Of a stretch of DNA of 10,767 nucleotides, positions 1 to 6,170 are shown piece by piece. The translations under genes were made by a program, and so were the position numbers. Each line of letters opens with the position of its first letter. The stretch's first letter is position 1. Under the pieces are notes generated by a model, which ran no database searches, had not been told where the DNA came from, and saw nothing but the letters and a program-made list of their open reading frames with translations. The DNA is from Nitrosomonadales bacterium. GTDB lineage: Bacteria > Pseudomonadota > Gammaproteobacteria > Burkholderiales > Gallionellaceae. The DNA lies in the NCBI GenBank assembly GCA_003235435.1, contig QJWF01000079.1, forward strand, positions 1 through 10,767, given 5' to 3'.

Positions 1-2
1 CG

Positions 3-2066
3 CAGGATGTCGAACACGTCCGCGTGGCCATCGAATTCAGCCGCGCAGCGCATCAAGGCCAGATGCGCCAGTCCGGCGACCCGTATATCTCCCATCCGAT
101 TGCCGTTGCGAGGATTCTGGCTCCACTGCACATCGATATCCAGGCAATCATCGCCGCACTGTTGCACGATGTGGTGGAAGATACTGATGTCACCAACGAA
201 CAGGTAGCTGAAAAATTCGGCAAACCGGTTGCGGAACTGGTCGATGGCCTGAGCAAGCTGGACAGGATCAAGTTCGAAACACTGCAAGATGCTCAAGCCG
301 AGAACTTTCGCAAGATGCTGCTGGCAATGGCGCGCGATGTTCGGGTCATCCTGATCAAACTTGCAGACCGACTGCACAATATGCGGACATTGGGATCCAT
401 GTCGCGTGAAAAAAGCGAGCGCATCGCCCGAGAGACGATGGAAATCTATGCACCGATCGCCAACCGGCTTGGTCTCAACGATATCTACCGGGAATTGCAG
501 GATCTCAGTTTCATGCATCTTCATCCCAATCGCTATTTTGTGCTGTCAAAGGCATTGAAGGTCGCGCGTGGTAACCGTCCCGAAGTAGTGGACAAGATCC
601 TCGAATCAATACGACAGCGGCTCGCCGACTATCACATAAAGGCTGAAGTCACCGGCCGGGAAAAAAACATCTACAGTATCTACGAGAAAATGCAGACCAA
701 ATCCCTGGCTTTTTCCGAAGTTCTGGATATCTACGGATTTCGTGTATTGGTCAATGATTTTGAATCGTGCTATACGGCCTTGGGCGCGCTTCATGGTTTG
801 TACAAGCCGATCCCTGGCAAATTCAAAGACTATATTGCAATTCCGAAAATGAACGGTTACCAGTCCCTGCACACAACGCTGTTCGGACCGTTTGGCACGC
901 CCATCGAGATCCAGATACGCACTCATGACATGCACCGCATCGCAGAAGCAGGCGTAGCTTCGCACTGGTTGTACAAGAGCAGCCATGATTCTATCAACGA
1001 CCTTCACAAGAAGACCCATCAGTGGCTGCAGGACCTTCTGGAAAGCCTGAGTCAAAGCAGCGACTCAGCGGAATTCCTGGAACACCTCAAGGTGGACCTT
1101 TTCCCTGACGAGGTGTATGTATTTACTCCCAAAGGAAAGATACTTTCACTGCCGCGCGGCGCAACCGGGGTGGATTTTGCCTACAGCGTCCATACCGATA
1201 TCGGCAATCGCTGCATTGCAGTGAAAGTTAACCATGAACTTGTGCCCCTGCGTACCGAGCTCAAGAACGGAGACCGAGTGGAAGTGATCACCGCAGCTCA
1301 CGCCAGACCCAATCCAGCCTGGTTGAGTTACGTCGCAACAAGCAAAGCGCGCAGCAATATCAGGCATTTTCTCAAGACGATGCAATCCGGAGAATCTGCC
1401 CAACTCGGGGAACGCCTGCTCAATCAGGCTTTGCTGGGGCTTGGCGTCAAACCTCAGGATATGGATGAGGCGCACTGGAACAAACTACTCAGGGATACCG
1501 GAGTAAAAACGCGCCAGGACATTCTTGCGGACATAGGTCTGGGCCGCCGTTTTAATGTGGTCGTGGCAAGACAATTAGCGAGCATCGGCGAAACGGTGTC
1601 GAATGAAACTTCCACTCCGGCCATAACGATACAGGGCACGGAAGGCATGGCGGTACAGTTTGCACAGTGTTGCCGCCCGATTCCAGGGGATCCTATCATC
1701 GGCGTGATCAAGAGCGGACAGGGACTGATCGTTCATACCCACGACTGCCCTACCCTGCGCAGAGGACGTAGCAGCAACGAACAGTGGCTGGATGTCGTGT
1801 GGGACAAGAACATCAGCCGTCCATTCGACGTCAATATCAAGTTGCTGGCCGAAAACAAGCGCGGCGTGCTGGCCAAGGTCGCAGCTGCGATCGCTGAAGC
1901 CGGCGCCAACATCGAGAACATCAGCTTTACCCATGAAGAACAGCTCACTGCCCTGCACTTCACACTGGAAGTGAATAACCGTCTGCATCTTGCCAACGTA
2001 ATGCGCAGCCTGCGCAAGATTCAGGAAGTCGTGAGGATCATCCGGGTTAAAAACACCTCTGGCTGA
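3..2066 (+). CDS. spoT: Bifunctional (p)ppGpp synthetase/hydrolase SpoT/Rel (5' partial)
   Basis: This cytosolic enzyme makes and degrades the stringent-response alarmone (p)ppGpp. The frame is open from base 3, and GTG at 24 is an internal Val, so the true start is upstream. Numbering from that GTG, the HD hydrolase domain comes first with an intact HDVVED motif (48-53) and looks catalytically able. The synthetase domain follows: GREKNIYSIYEKM begins near 211, and KFKDY at 266-270 is the charge-motif position that reads RxKD in most bifunctional enzymes and ExDD in RelA. Here it is K-F-K-D, still of the bifunctional type. GYQSLHTT and EIQIRT are present. A TGS domain (about 363-424), a Cys-containing segment (CCRPIPGD at 549) and a C-terminal ACT domain (about 602-676) complete the family architecture. 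Only some tens of N-terminal residues appear to be missing compared with the roughly 700-residue E. coli SpoT. The stop codon lies inside the terminator hairpin stem. Identification as a long RSH protein is secure; spoT rather than rel is a naming choice. Confidence 0.97.
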   Translation, partial: QDVEHVRVAIEFSRAAHQGQMRQSGDPYISHPIAVARILAPLHIDIQAIIAALLHDVVEDTDVTNEQVAEKFGKPVAELVDGLSKLDRIKFETLQDAQAENFRKMLLAMARDVRVILIKLADRLHNMRTLGSMSREKSERIARETMEIYAPIANRLGLNDIYRELQDLSFMHLHPNRYFVLSKALKVARGNRPEVVDKILESIRQRLADYHIKAEVTGREKNIYSIYEKMQTKSLAFSEVLDIYGFRVLVNDFESCYTALGALHGLYKPIPGKFKDYIAIPKMNGYQSLHTTLFGPFGTPIEIQIRTHDMHRIAEAGVASHWLYKSSHDSINDLHKKTHQWLQDLLESLSQSSDSAEFLEHLKVDLFPDEVYVFTPKGKILSLPRGATGVDFAYSVHTDIGNRCIAVKVNHELVPLRTELKNGDRVEVITAAHARPNPAWLSYVATSKARSNIRHFLKTMQSGESAQLGERLLNQALLGLGVKPQDMDEAHWNKLLRDTGVKTRQDILADIGLGRRFNVVVARQLASIGETVSNETSTPAITIQGTEGMAVQFAQCCRPIPGDPIIGVIKSGQGLIVHTHDCPTLRRGRSSNEQWLDVVWDKNISRPFDVNIKLLAENKRGVLAKVAAAIAEAGANIENISFTHEEQLTALHFTLEVNNRLHLANVMRSLRKIQEVVRIIRVKNTSG

Positions 2067-2100
2067 CAAGACTGCCAAATACAGTCTTTTTGGCCAGAGG
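2056..2100. terminator. Nested, probably bidirectional intrinsic terminator between spoT and the pirin-like gene
   Basis: The outer arms CCTCTGGC (2056-2063) and GCCAGAGG (2093-2100) are perfect inverse complements. The inner arms AAGACTG (2068-2074) and CAGTCTT (2082-2088) enclose a 7-nt loop. In the + transcript the spacer bases also pair (U-G, G-U, A-U), leaving one C-U mismatch in a 19-position stem. The inner stem runs into TTTTT (2087-2091). For - strand transcription the full hairpin is followed by TGTTTTT (2055-2049). So the sense direction (spoT) has a U-run abutting the inner stem, and the opposite direction (pabB/pirin) has one after the outer stem. The spoT UGA (2064-2066) sits inside the stem. 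The convergent gene arrangement fits shared termination. Confidence 0.8.
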
Positions 2101-2153
2101 CGATAAGGGCTTGCACTTTGCACGTTATTTGCGGGGAAAACCGGCAAGTACCT

Positions 2154-2501
2154 TTACGCCAAATTAAACAGCAACACCTCCGCGTTGCTACCCGCCGAAT
2201 GATCGACATGTTGCTCATCGATGTTCATCAACGCATCTCCGGCACGGACCTGCTCTCTGCCACCCATGCTGCCCTGATGACACAGTTCACCCTTCAGATT
2301 ATAGGTGAATATCTCCATGTCGCGGTGGGAATGCATACCGAGGCTGCTGTCCGGCTGAAATAATTCTTCGTTTGTCACGCGCTGGTTTGTGAAATGGGCA
2401 AGCGATGGATCGTGATAGTCGGCAATTGAGAAACTGTTCCAGGTTTGCAACCACCCGTGCCGGGCTTGACCACTTTCAGATTCTTTGTGCAGGGCCATCA
2501 T
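2154..2501 (-). CDS. Short single-domain pirin-like cupin protein
   Basis: The protein matches the N-terminal cupin of the pirin/YhaK/YhhW family: RHGWL, then FSIADYHDP, then RVTNE, then MHSHRDMEIFTY, then HQGSMGG. Family members are usually about 230-290 residues with two cupins. This one ends at VLLFNLA, roughly where the usual 'LLQIW' strand leads into the second cupin, so it is a one-domain form of about 115 residues. Pirin binds a metal through His, His, His and Glu. From the start chosen here the first three are visible (H57, H59, H101), but the residue two after H101 is Ala103 instead of Glu. I chose ATG 2501 because an excellent GGAGG lies 5 nt upstream; ATG 2498 is equally possible. 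The ATG at 2513 would put that ribosome site inside the coding region. The gene overlaps the 3' end of pabB by 26 bases and should be co-translated with it. Substrate and function are unknown; E. coli YhhW has quercetinase activity, which cannot be assumed here. Confidence 0.8.
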   Translation of the reverse strand: MMALHKESESGQARHGWLQTWNSFSIADYHDPSLAHFTNQRVTNEELFQPDSSLGMHSHRDMEIFTYNLKGELCHQGSMGGREQVRAGDALMNIDEQHVDHSAGSNAEVLLFNLA

Positions 2502-3828
2502 ATTCTCCTCCATAGTGCATTAACAGCTCGAGCATGGCGGATGCCTTGTCAAATGTTTCCTGATATTCGGCTTTCTCATCGGAATCAGCCACGATTCCTC
2601 CCCCCGCCCAGCATCGAATCTCATCGTTTGAGTAAACCATGGTACGAATGGCGATATTGGTATCCATATTACCGTCGAAGCCGAGATAACCTATCGCTCC
2701 GCAATAAACTCCTCGCCGTACAGGCTCCAGCTGCTCAATGATCTGCATGGCGCGCAACTTGGGTGCGCCGGTTACAGAACCGCCCGGGAAACATCCGCGC
2801 AGCACATCCAGCGCATCGCACCCTTCCGCCAGATGTCCTTCAACCGTGCTGACCAAATGGTGAACATTGGCAAAACTTTCCACATCGAAAAGTTTCGGCG
2901 CACGCACCGATCCTGGCATGCAGTTTTTACCAAGGTCGTTGCGCAACAGATCGACGATCATCAGGTTTTCCGCGCGGTCCTTGGGATGATTGAGCAATTC
3001 AGCCGCCAGACTTCGATCCTGTAACAAATCGCTGCTGCGCCGCCGGGTACCTTTAATAGGCCGTGTCTCTACCTTCATGTCAGCGACACTGATGAATCGT
3101 TCAGGAGAATTGCACATGATATGGACATGCGGCAGTTTCAGGTATGCAGAATAAGGCGCTGGATTCAAGCCGCGCAACCTCACATATGCTCCGAACGGAT
3201 TGCCATCGGCTCTGGCGCTGAAGCGTTGTGAAAGATTGATCTGATAGCAATCGCCTGATTTCAGGTAATCCTGCACTTTTTGGAAAGCGGCAGCATAACT
3301 GTCCGGCGTGAAGCTGGAAGTTATTTTTCCACGTACCCGGAAAGTGTCTGGTGGGACTGCCGCCTTGCCTTGCAGGCGGTGCAATACAAGCGACAACAAT
3401 TCCGCCGTCCCGGGAAAGCGTCGCTGCGACACAATCCGTGCCTTACGCAGTTTGTGATCCAGCACCAAAGCCCAATCGTATATGCCAATTGCAAGGCCCG
3501 GCAAATGCTCGCGATCTTTCGCCGTTTCGGGCAAGTCCATCGTTCTGCGAGCCAGATCATAACTCCAATATCCCAGCGCACCACCGGTGAACGGCACATC
3601 CGCGATGGGTGCAACCCGCTTGCCCAGCAAATCGCGCAACATTTCGAATGTATCTTCAATTGGAGTCACATTATCAAGCAACAGCGTGCGCTGCGGCGCT
3701 GCCGTTACAATGTCATAACGCGCCATGCCGCAACTGTCCAGCCACATCGCCCAAGGCAAGTCAGCCAGCGAAGCATAGTATTGCGCGGCGTCGGTTCGAT
3801 ACGGAAGTTCGACACAATTGAAACTCAT
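2476..3828 (-). CDS. pabB: Aminodeoxychorismate synthase component I (PabB)
   Basis: PabB converts chorismate and ammonia to 4-amino-4-deoxychorismate in the cytosol, the first committed step to p-aminobenzoate and folate. It normally takes ammonia from the glutaminase PabA, which is not in this window. The chorismate-utilising domain is complete. PIKGT at 257-261 has the lysine (K259) that marks PabB, where anthranilate synthase TrpE has Ala. Also present are CYQINLSQRF (194-203), DRAENLMIVDLLRNDLG (284-300, carrying the Mg-binding Glu region), CFPGGSVTGAPK (346-357) and AGGGIVADSD (408-417). The N-terminus (PWAMWLDS) matches PabB proteins, and 450 residues is the normal length, with no fused aminotransferase-like lyase domain. 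The ATG at 3828 has only a weak upstream GAG, but no better start is consistent with the N-terminal homology. It heads a two-gene unit with the pirin-like gene, which ends at the 2056-2100 hairpin. Confidence 0.96.
   Translation of the reverse strand: MSFNCVELPYRTDAAQYYASLADLPWAMWLDSCGMARYDIVTAAPQRTLLLDNVTPIEDTFEMLRDLLGKRVAPIADVPFTGGALGYWSYDLARRTMDLPETAKDREHLPGLAIGIYDWALVLDHKLRKARIVSQRRFPGTAELLSLVLHRLQGKAAVPPDTFRVRGKITSSFTPDSYAAAFQKVQDYLKSGDCYQINLSQRFSARADGNPFGAYVRLRGLNPAPYSAYLKLPHVHIMCNSPERFISVADMKVETRPIKGTRRRSSDLLQDRSLAAELLNHPKDRAENLMIVDLLRNDLGKNCMPGSVRAPKLFDVESFANVHHLVSTVEGHLAEGCDALDVLRGCFPGGSVTGAPKLRAMQIIEQLEPVRRGVYCGAIGYLGFDGNMDTNIAIRTMVYSNDEIRCWAGGGIVADSDEKAEYQETFDKASAMLELLMHYGGEYDGPAQRI
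2502..2511 (-). promoter_or_regulatory. Ribosome binding site of the pirin-like gene, inside the pabB 3' end
   Basis: Read on the - strand, GGAGGAGAAT directly precedes ATGATG. GGAGG is 5 nt from the first ATG (2501) and 8 nt from the second (2498). The same bases encode Gly-Gly-Glu near the PabB C-terminus. This site decides the pirin start and implies translation follows pabB on one message. Confidence 0.75.
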
Positions 3829-4039
3829 AGCTCAATCTTGGATTATCGTCAGCACTTCAAATAGCCATGCAAGGAGAAAATATTCGGATTAACGCAATAT
3901 GTGCTGTCAGGTTCGGCGCATCAATACACGCCCGGCGGTATCGATTAACCGGGCTTGCAAGAGTTTATAGAAAAATTGCTATCCCATGTTAAATTGCACG
4001 CTCCAATCGACAATTTACCGGCTGTAGAAGACGATTAAT

Positions 4040-4181
4040 TCGCATGATTTACTAGCATTGCACTTGATATTGGCAGGCCGCGCAGGACTGGGTCAGCTTT
4101 GCCAAGCCGAATCGCTTCTGGCAGCGACTACTCTTTGAAAATAGTGTGCAGGAAGCGCAGCGCGCTTTGAAGAAATCCTAA
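4040..4181 (+). pseudogene. Possible relic of a small helical protein gene (phasin-like?)
   Basis: From 4068 to the TAA at 4179-4181 there is a 37-codon open stretch with no start codon, beginning YWQAAAQDWVSFAKPNRFW and ending EAQRALKKS. About two thirds of its third positions are G or C, like the real genes nearby and unlike the surrounding AT-rich DNA. Immediately upstream, in a frame one base away, the sequence reads SHDLLALHL. Joining the two with one base skipped near 4067 gives a continuous amphipathic stretch of the sort seen in granule-associated phasins. I infer a frameshifted, 5'-truncated gene. The phasin suggestion is only an impression. It could instead be a chance open stretch. 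Confidence 0.3.
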
Positions 4182-4261
4182 ATTCAGGGGACAAAAAGCC
4201 TATCACAGTCCATCCGGATTGCGACGAAGACACCAAGCCCCATCAACACGAGGCTGATGAA

Positions 4262-4292
4262 ATAAAAAGGCGCACGCACCGATTAGTGCGCC
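4262..4292 (-). terminator. Intrinsic terminator downstream of the H1-like gene
   Basis: On the - strand GGCGCAC (4292-4286), a 10-nt loop and GTGCGCC (4275-4269) form a perfect 7-bp GC-rich stem followed at once by TTTTTATT. It lies about 80 bases after the stop of the H1-like gene. I see no clear terminator between nrdB and that gene, so it may end transcripts from both. Confidence 0.8.
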
Positions 4293-4370
4293 CAAAGTAC
4301 CGTATCTACTACTGCGGCTAGCCCCTTACTGCCGAAGCATCTGGGGCTGCTGCCACAGCCTATACCCAGA

Positions 4371-4778
4371 TCAGTTCGGCTTGCCGATTCCCGGTGTAGG
4401 AAAAGGCCATGTTGCAGCCGGACGTACAGGTGCTGGAGCCGATGGTGCCGGCATCGATGGTTTGGCTGCTGCCGGTTTTTTAGCTGCTGCCTTTTTAGCG
4501 GCTGGCTTTTTGGCTGCCGGCTTCTTCTTTGCTGCCGGTTTTTTAGCTGCTGCCTTTTTAGCGGCTGGCTTTTTGGCTGCTGCCTTCTTCTTGGCTGCCG
4601 GCTTCTTCTTTGCTGCCGGTTTCTTGGCTGCTACCTTCTTCTTGGCTGCTGGCTTCTTCTTGGCTACGGCCTTTTTAGCTGCTGGCTTCTTCTTGGCTAC
4701 GGCCTTTTTAGCTGCTGGCTTCTTCTTTGCTGCCGGTTTCTTCTTTGCTGCCGGTTTTGCTTTCTTCTTTGCAACCAT
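4371..4778 (-). CDS. Lysine/alanine/proline-rich histone H1-like DNA-binding protein
   Basis: The 135-residue protein is almost entirely Ala, Lys and Pro from residue 2 to about 105, in repeats of the type AAKKKPAAKK and AVAKKKPAAKK. A 30-residue Pro/Ala-rich tail follows and ends TPGIGKPN. This is the composition of eukaryotic H1 C-terminal tails and of bacterial H1-like proteins such as Bordetella BpH1, AlgP and the tail of PhaF. These are known or presumed to bind DNA non-specifically and compact the nucleoid. No globular domain or phasin domain is present, so PhaF itself is excluded. The ATG at 4778 has AAGGAG 7 nt upstream, a strong ribosome site. A TATAGT at 4822-4827 (- strand) could be a -10, but I see no matching -35, so read-through from nrdB is as likely. 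Its DNA is made of near-identical repeats, which makes length variation between strains likely. Confidence 0.88.
   Translation of the reverse strand: MVAKKKAKPAAKKKPAAKKKPAAKKAVAKKKPAAKKAVAKKKPAAKKKVAAKKPAAKKKPAAKKKAAAKKPAAKKAAAKKPAAKKKPAAKKPAAKKAAAKKPAAAKPSMPAPSAPAPVRPAATWPFPTPGIGKPN
4468..4580. repeat. 50-bp exact direct repeat in the H1-like gene
   Basis: Bases 4468-4517 and 4531-4580 are identical over 50 bp, at an offset of 63 bp (21 codons). Identity at the DNA level, including the synonymous choices, points to recent duplication and not just selection for a Lys/Ala-rich protein. Confidence 0.9.
4651..4716. repeat. Perfect 33-bp tandem duplication in the H1-like gene
   Basis: Two identical, adjacent 33-bp units (4651-4683 and 4684-4716) each encode 11 residues of the type AVAKKKPAAKK, and a partial third unit follows. 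The unit is a multiple of three, so gain or loss of copies keeps the frame. Confidence 0.9.
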
Positions 4779-4893
4779 GTTGTTTCTCCTTCAATGATGA
4801 AAGTTAAAAAAAACATCTACTACTATACAGCTGCTACACCTCCAGCCCGCGCCCAACATCGAGCACAGGCTAAAGCCGACACCTTAAGTCCCG

Positions 4894-6060
4894 CTAGTCC
4901 CAGGACAACGCACCACCCGTCTGATATTCGGTGACACGGGTTTCAAAGAAGTTCTTCTCCTTTTTTAGATCTATCATCTCGGCCATCCAGGGGAAAGGAT
5001 TTGTCGCTCCCGGATAAAGCACATCCACGCCGATTTGCTGGCATCGGCGGTTGGCAATAAAACGCAGGTATTCCTTGAACATCGTAGCATTCAGACCCAA
5101 CACGCCTCGCGGCATGGTGTCTTCCGCATAGGCATACTCCAGTTCCACGCCCTTTTGGATCAAACCGCGCACTTCTTCGCGAAATTCCGCAGTCCACAGG
5201 TGCGGGTTCTCCATCTTGATCTGATTGATCACATCGACTCCGAAGTTCAGGTGCATGGACTCATCGCGTAAAATGTATTGATATTGCTCCGCCGCTCCTG
5301 TCATCTTGTTCTGGCGCCCGAGAGCCAGTATCTGCACAAAACCGACGTAGAAGAACAAACCTTCCATGATGCAGGCAAATACAATAAGGCTGCGCAACAA
5401 TTGGCGGTCAGCCTCGGGCGAGCCGGTTTTGAACGCAGGGTTGGTCAGAGTGTCGATGAACGGCAGCAAAAATTCATCTTTGGCGCGTATGCTGGGGACT
5501 TCGTGATACATATTGAAAATCTCGCCTTCGTCCAGACCAAGACTTTCCACGATATATTGGTAAGCATGCGTATGGATCGCTTCTTCGAACGCCTGGCGAA
5601 GCAGGTATTGGCGACATTCCGGGTTGCTGATGTGACGATAGGTGCCGAGCACGATGTTGTTCGCCGCAAGACTGTCCGCCGTGGTGAAGAATCCCAGGTT
5701 GCGCTTGACCAGCAGACGTTCATCATTGCTCAGCTTGTCGCTTTTCCACAAGGCAATATCGGCGGTCATGTTCACTTCCTGTGGCATCCAGTGGTTGGCG
5801 CAGGCAGCCAGATATTTTTCCCAGGCCCATTTGTATTTGAACGGGACCAGCTGATTGACGTCAGCATTGCAATTGATGATGCGTTTGTCCTCAACACGGA
5901 TACGCAGAGCCTTGACTGGTGCAGCCAGCATCGACGAATCAATCCTTGCATCCCCGGTCTGATGGCCGGCAACCATACCGGCTGGTATATCCAGCATGGT
6001 TGTCCGCAGCATGCCTGATGGCAACGATGACGGTTTGATGTTGTCTTCAAATGTCAGCAT
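4894..6060 (-). CDS. nrdB: Class Ia ribonucleoside-diphosphate reductase, beta subunit
   Basis: NrdB holds the di-iron centre and tyrosyl radical that NrdA needs to reduce ribonucleoside diphosphates to deoxy forms in the cytosol. All expected iron ligands can be placed by comparison with E. coli: D101, E160, H163, E233, E267 and H270. The radical tyrosine is Y167 (in [11 protein letters not shown]). The C-terminal tail [10 protein letters not shown] is the segment that docks on NrdA. The 388-residue length and the variable N-terminal extension of about 60 residues before [14 protein letters not shown] are usual in betaproteobacteria. The ATG at 6060 has AGGAAAGG about 10 nt upstream, and the frame is closed shortly upstream by a stop. 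It is downstream of nrdA with a gap of about 106 bases that is filled exactly by a 36-codon frame. Confidence 0.97.
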   Translation of the reverse strand: MLTFEDNIKPSSLPSGMLRTTMLDIPAGMVAGHQTGDARIDSSMLAAPVKALRIRVEDKRIINCNADVNQLVPFKYKWAWEKYLAACANHWMPQEVNMTADIALWKSDKLSNDERLLVKRNLGFFTTADSLAANNIVLGTYRHISNPECRQYLLRQAFEEAIHTHAYQYIVESLGLDEGEIFNMYHEVPSIRAKDEFLLPFIDTLTNPAFKTGSPEADRQLLRSLIVFACIMEGLFFYVGFVQILALGRQNKMTGAAEQYQYILRDESMHLNFGVDVINQIKMENPHLWTAEFREEVRGLIQKGVELEYAYAEDTMPRGVLGLNATMFKEYLRFIANRRCQQIGVDVLYPGATNPFPWMAEMIDLKKEKNFFETRVTEYQTGGALSWD

Positions 6061-6170
6061 TACCCATTAACCTTTCCTGCCATAATTCCGCCAGTCGCCA
6101 TGAATTCCGGTTGTAATGCAACTCTTGCCATTGTCGTACCCGTAATATTCCGGATCTCAAGAAATGTCAT
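6060..6170 (-). CDS. Possible 36-residue bridging ORF between nrdA and nrdB
   Basis: Reading on the - strand, an ATG at 6170-6168 overlaps the nrdA stop as ATGA. The frame stays open for 36 codons and ends with TAA (6062-6060), whose last A is the first base of the nrdB ATG (TAATG). A GAGG lies 7 nt before the ATG, within the last nrdA codons. The peptide begins [11 protein letters not shown] and ends MAGKVNG; it has four Met and no Cys, signal peptide or recognisable domain. Against it being a selected protein, only about 40% of its third positions are G or C, well below the neighbouring genes. It may be a real small protein, a coupling leader that carries ribosomes from nrdA to nrdB, or chance. 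The overlaps are seen directly; translation is inferred. Confidence 0.35.
   Translation of the reverse strand: MTFLEIRNITGTTMARVALQPEFMATGGIMAGKVNG

Larger units (their letters stand above)
3829..4370. other. Gene-poor gap between pabB and the H1-like gene
   Basis: No intact gene of convincing length is visible here. Going left to right: upstream sequence of pabB (3829-3900), where a possible GATAAT (- strand, 3839-3844) has no well-spaced -35; a 6-bp inverted repeat GCCCGG/CCGGGC at 3930-3935 and 3949-3954 around a 13-nt AT-rich loop; a probable decayed + strand coding fragment ending at 4181; a short - strand hydrophobic reading frame (4184-4279); a - strand terminator at 4262-4292; and an inverted repeat AGCCCC/GGGGCT at 4320-4325 and 4343-4348. 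I see no tRNA-like arm or known small RNA. Confidence 0.6.

Noticed and set aside
3280..3864. A 194-codon + strand frame opposite pabB
   Set aside because: Antisense to an intact pabB, with no domain and no ribosome site.
3867..3992. A 41-codon + strand frame starting at ATG 3867 upstream of pabB
   Set aside because: No ribosome site before the ATG (the AAGGAG-like bases lie after it), and the Arg-rich sequence resembles nothing known.
4381..4797. A Gly/Ala/Phe-rich open frame on the + strand opposite the H1-like gene
   Set aside because: It is the complement of the Lys/Ala repeats. The - strand frame has a strong ribosome site and a known protein type; this one has neither.
4304..4824. ATCTACTACT at 4304-4313 and 4815-4824 as flanking direct repeats of an inserted element around the H1-like gene
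   Set aside because: Ten bases, no inverted terminal repeats and no mobility gene; also the H1-like gene next to nrdB fits this bacterial group.
5278..6018. A 246-codon + strand frame opposite nrdB
   Set aside because: Antisense shadow of a gene with all catalytic residues present; no motif in the antisense product.
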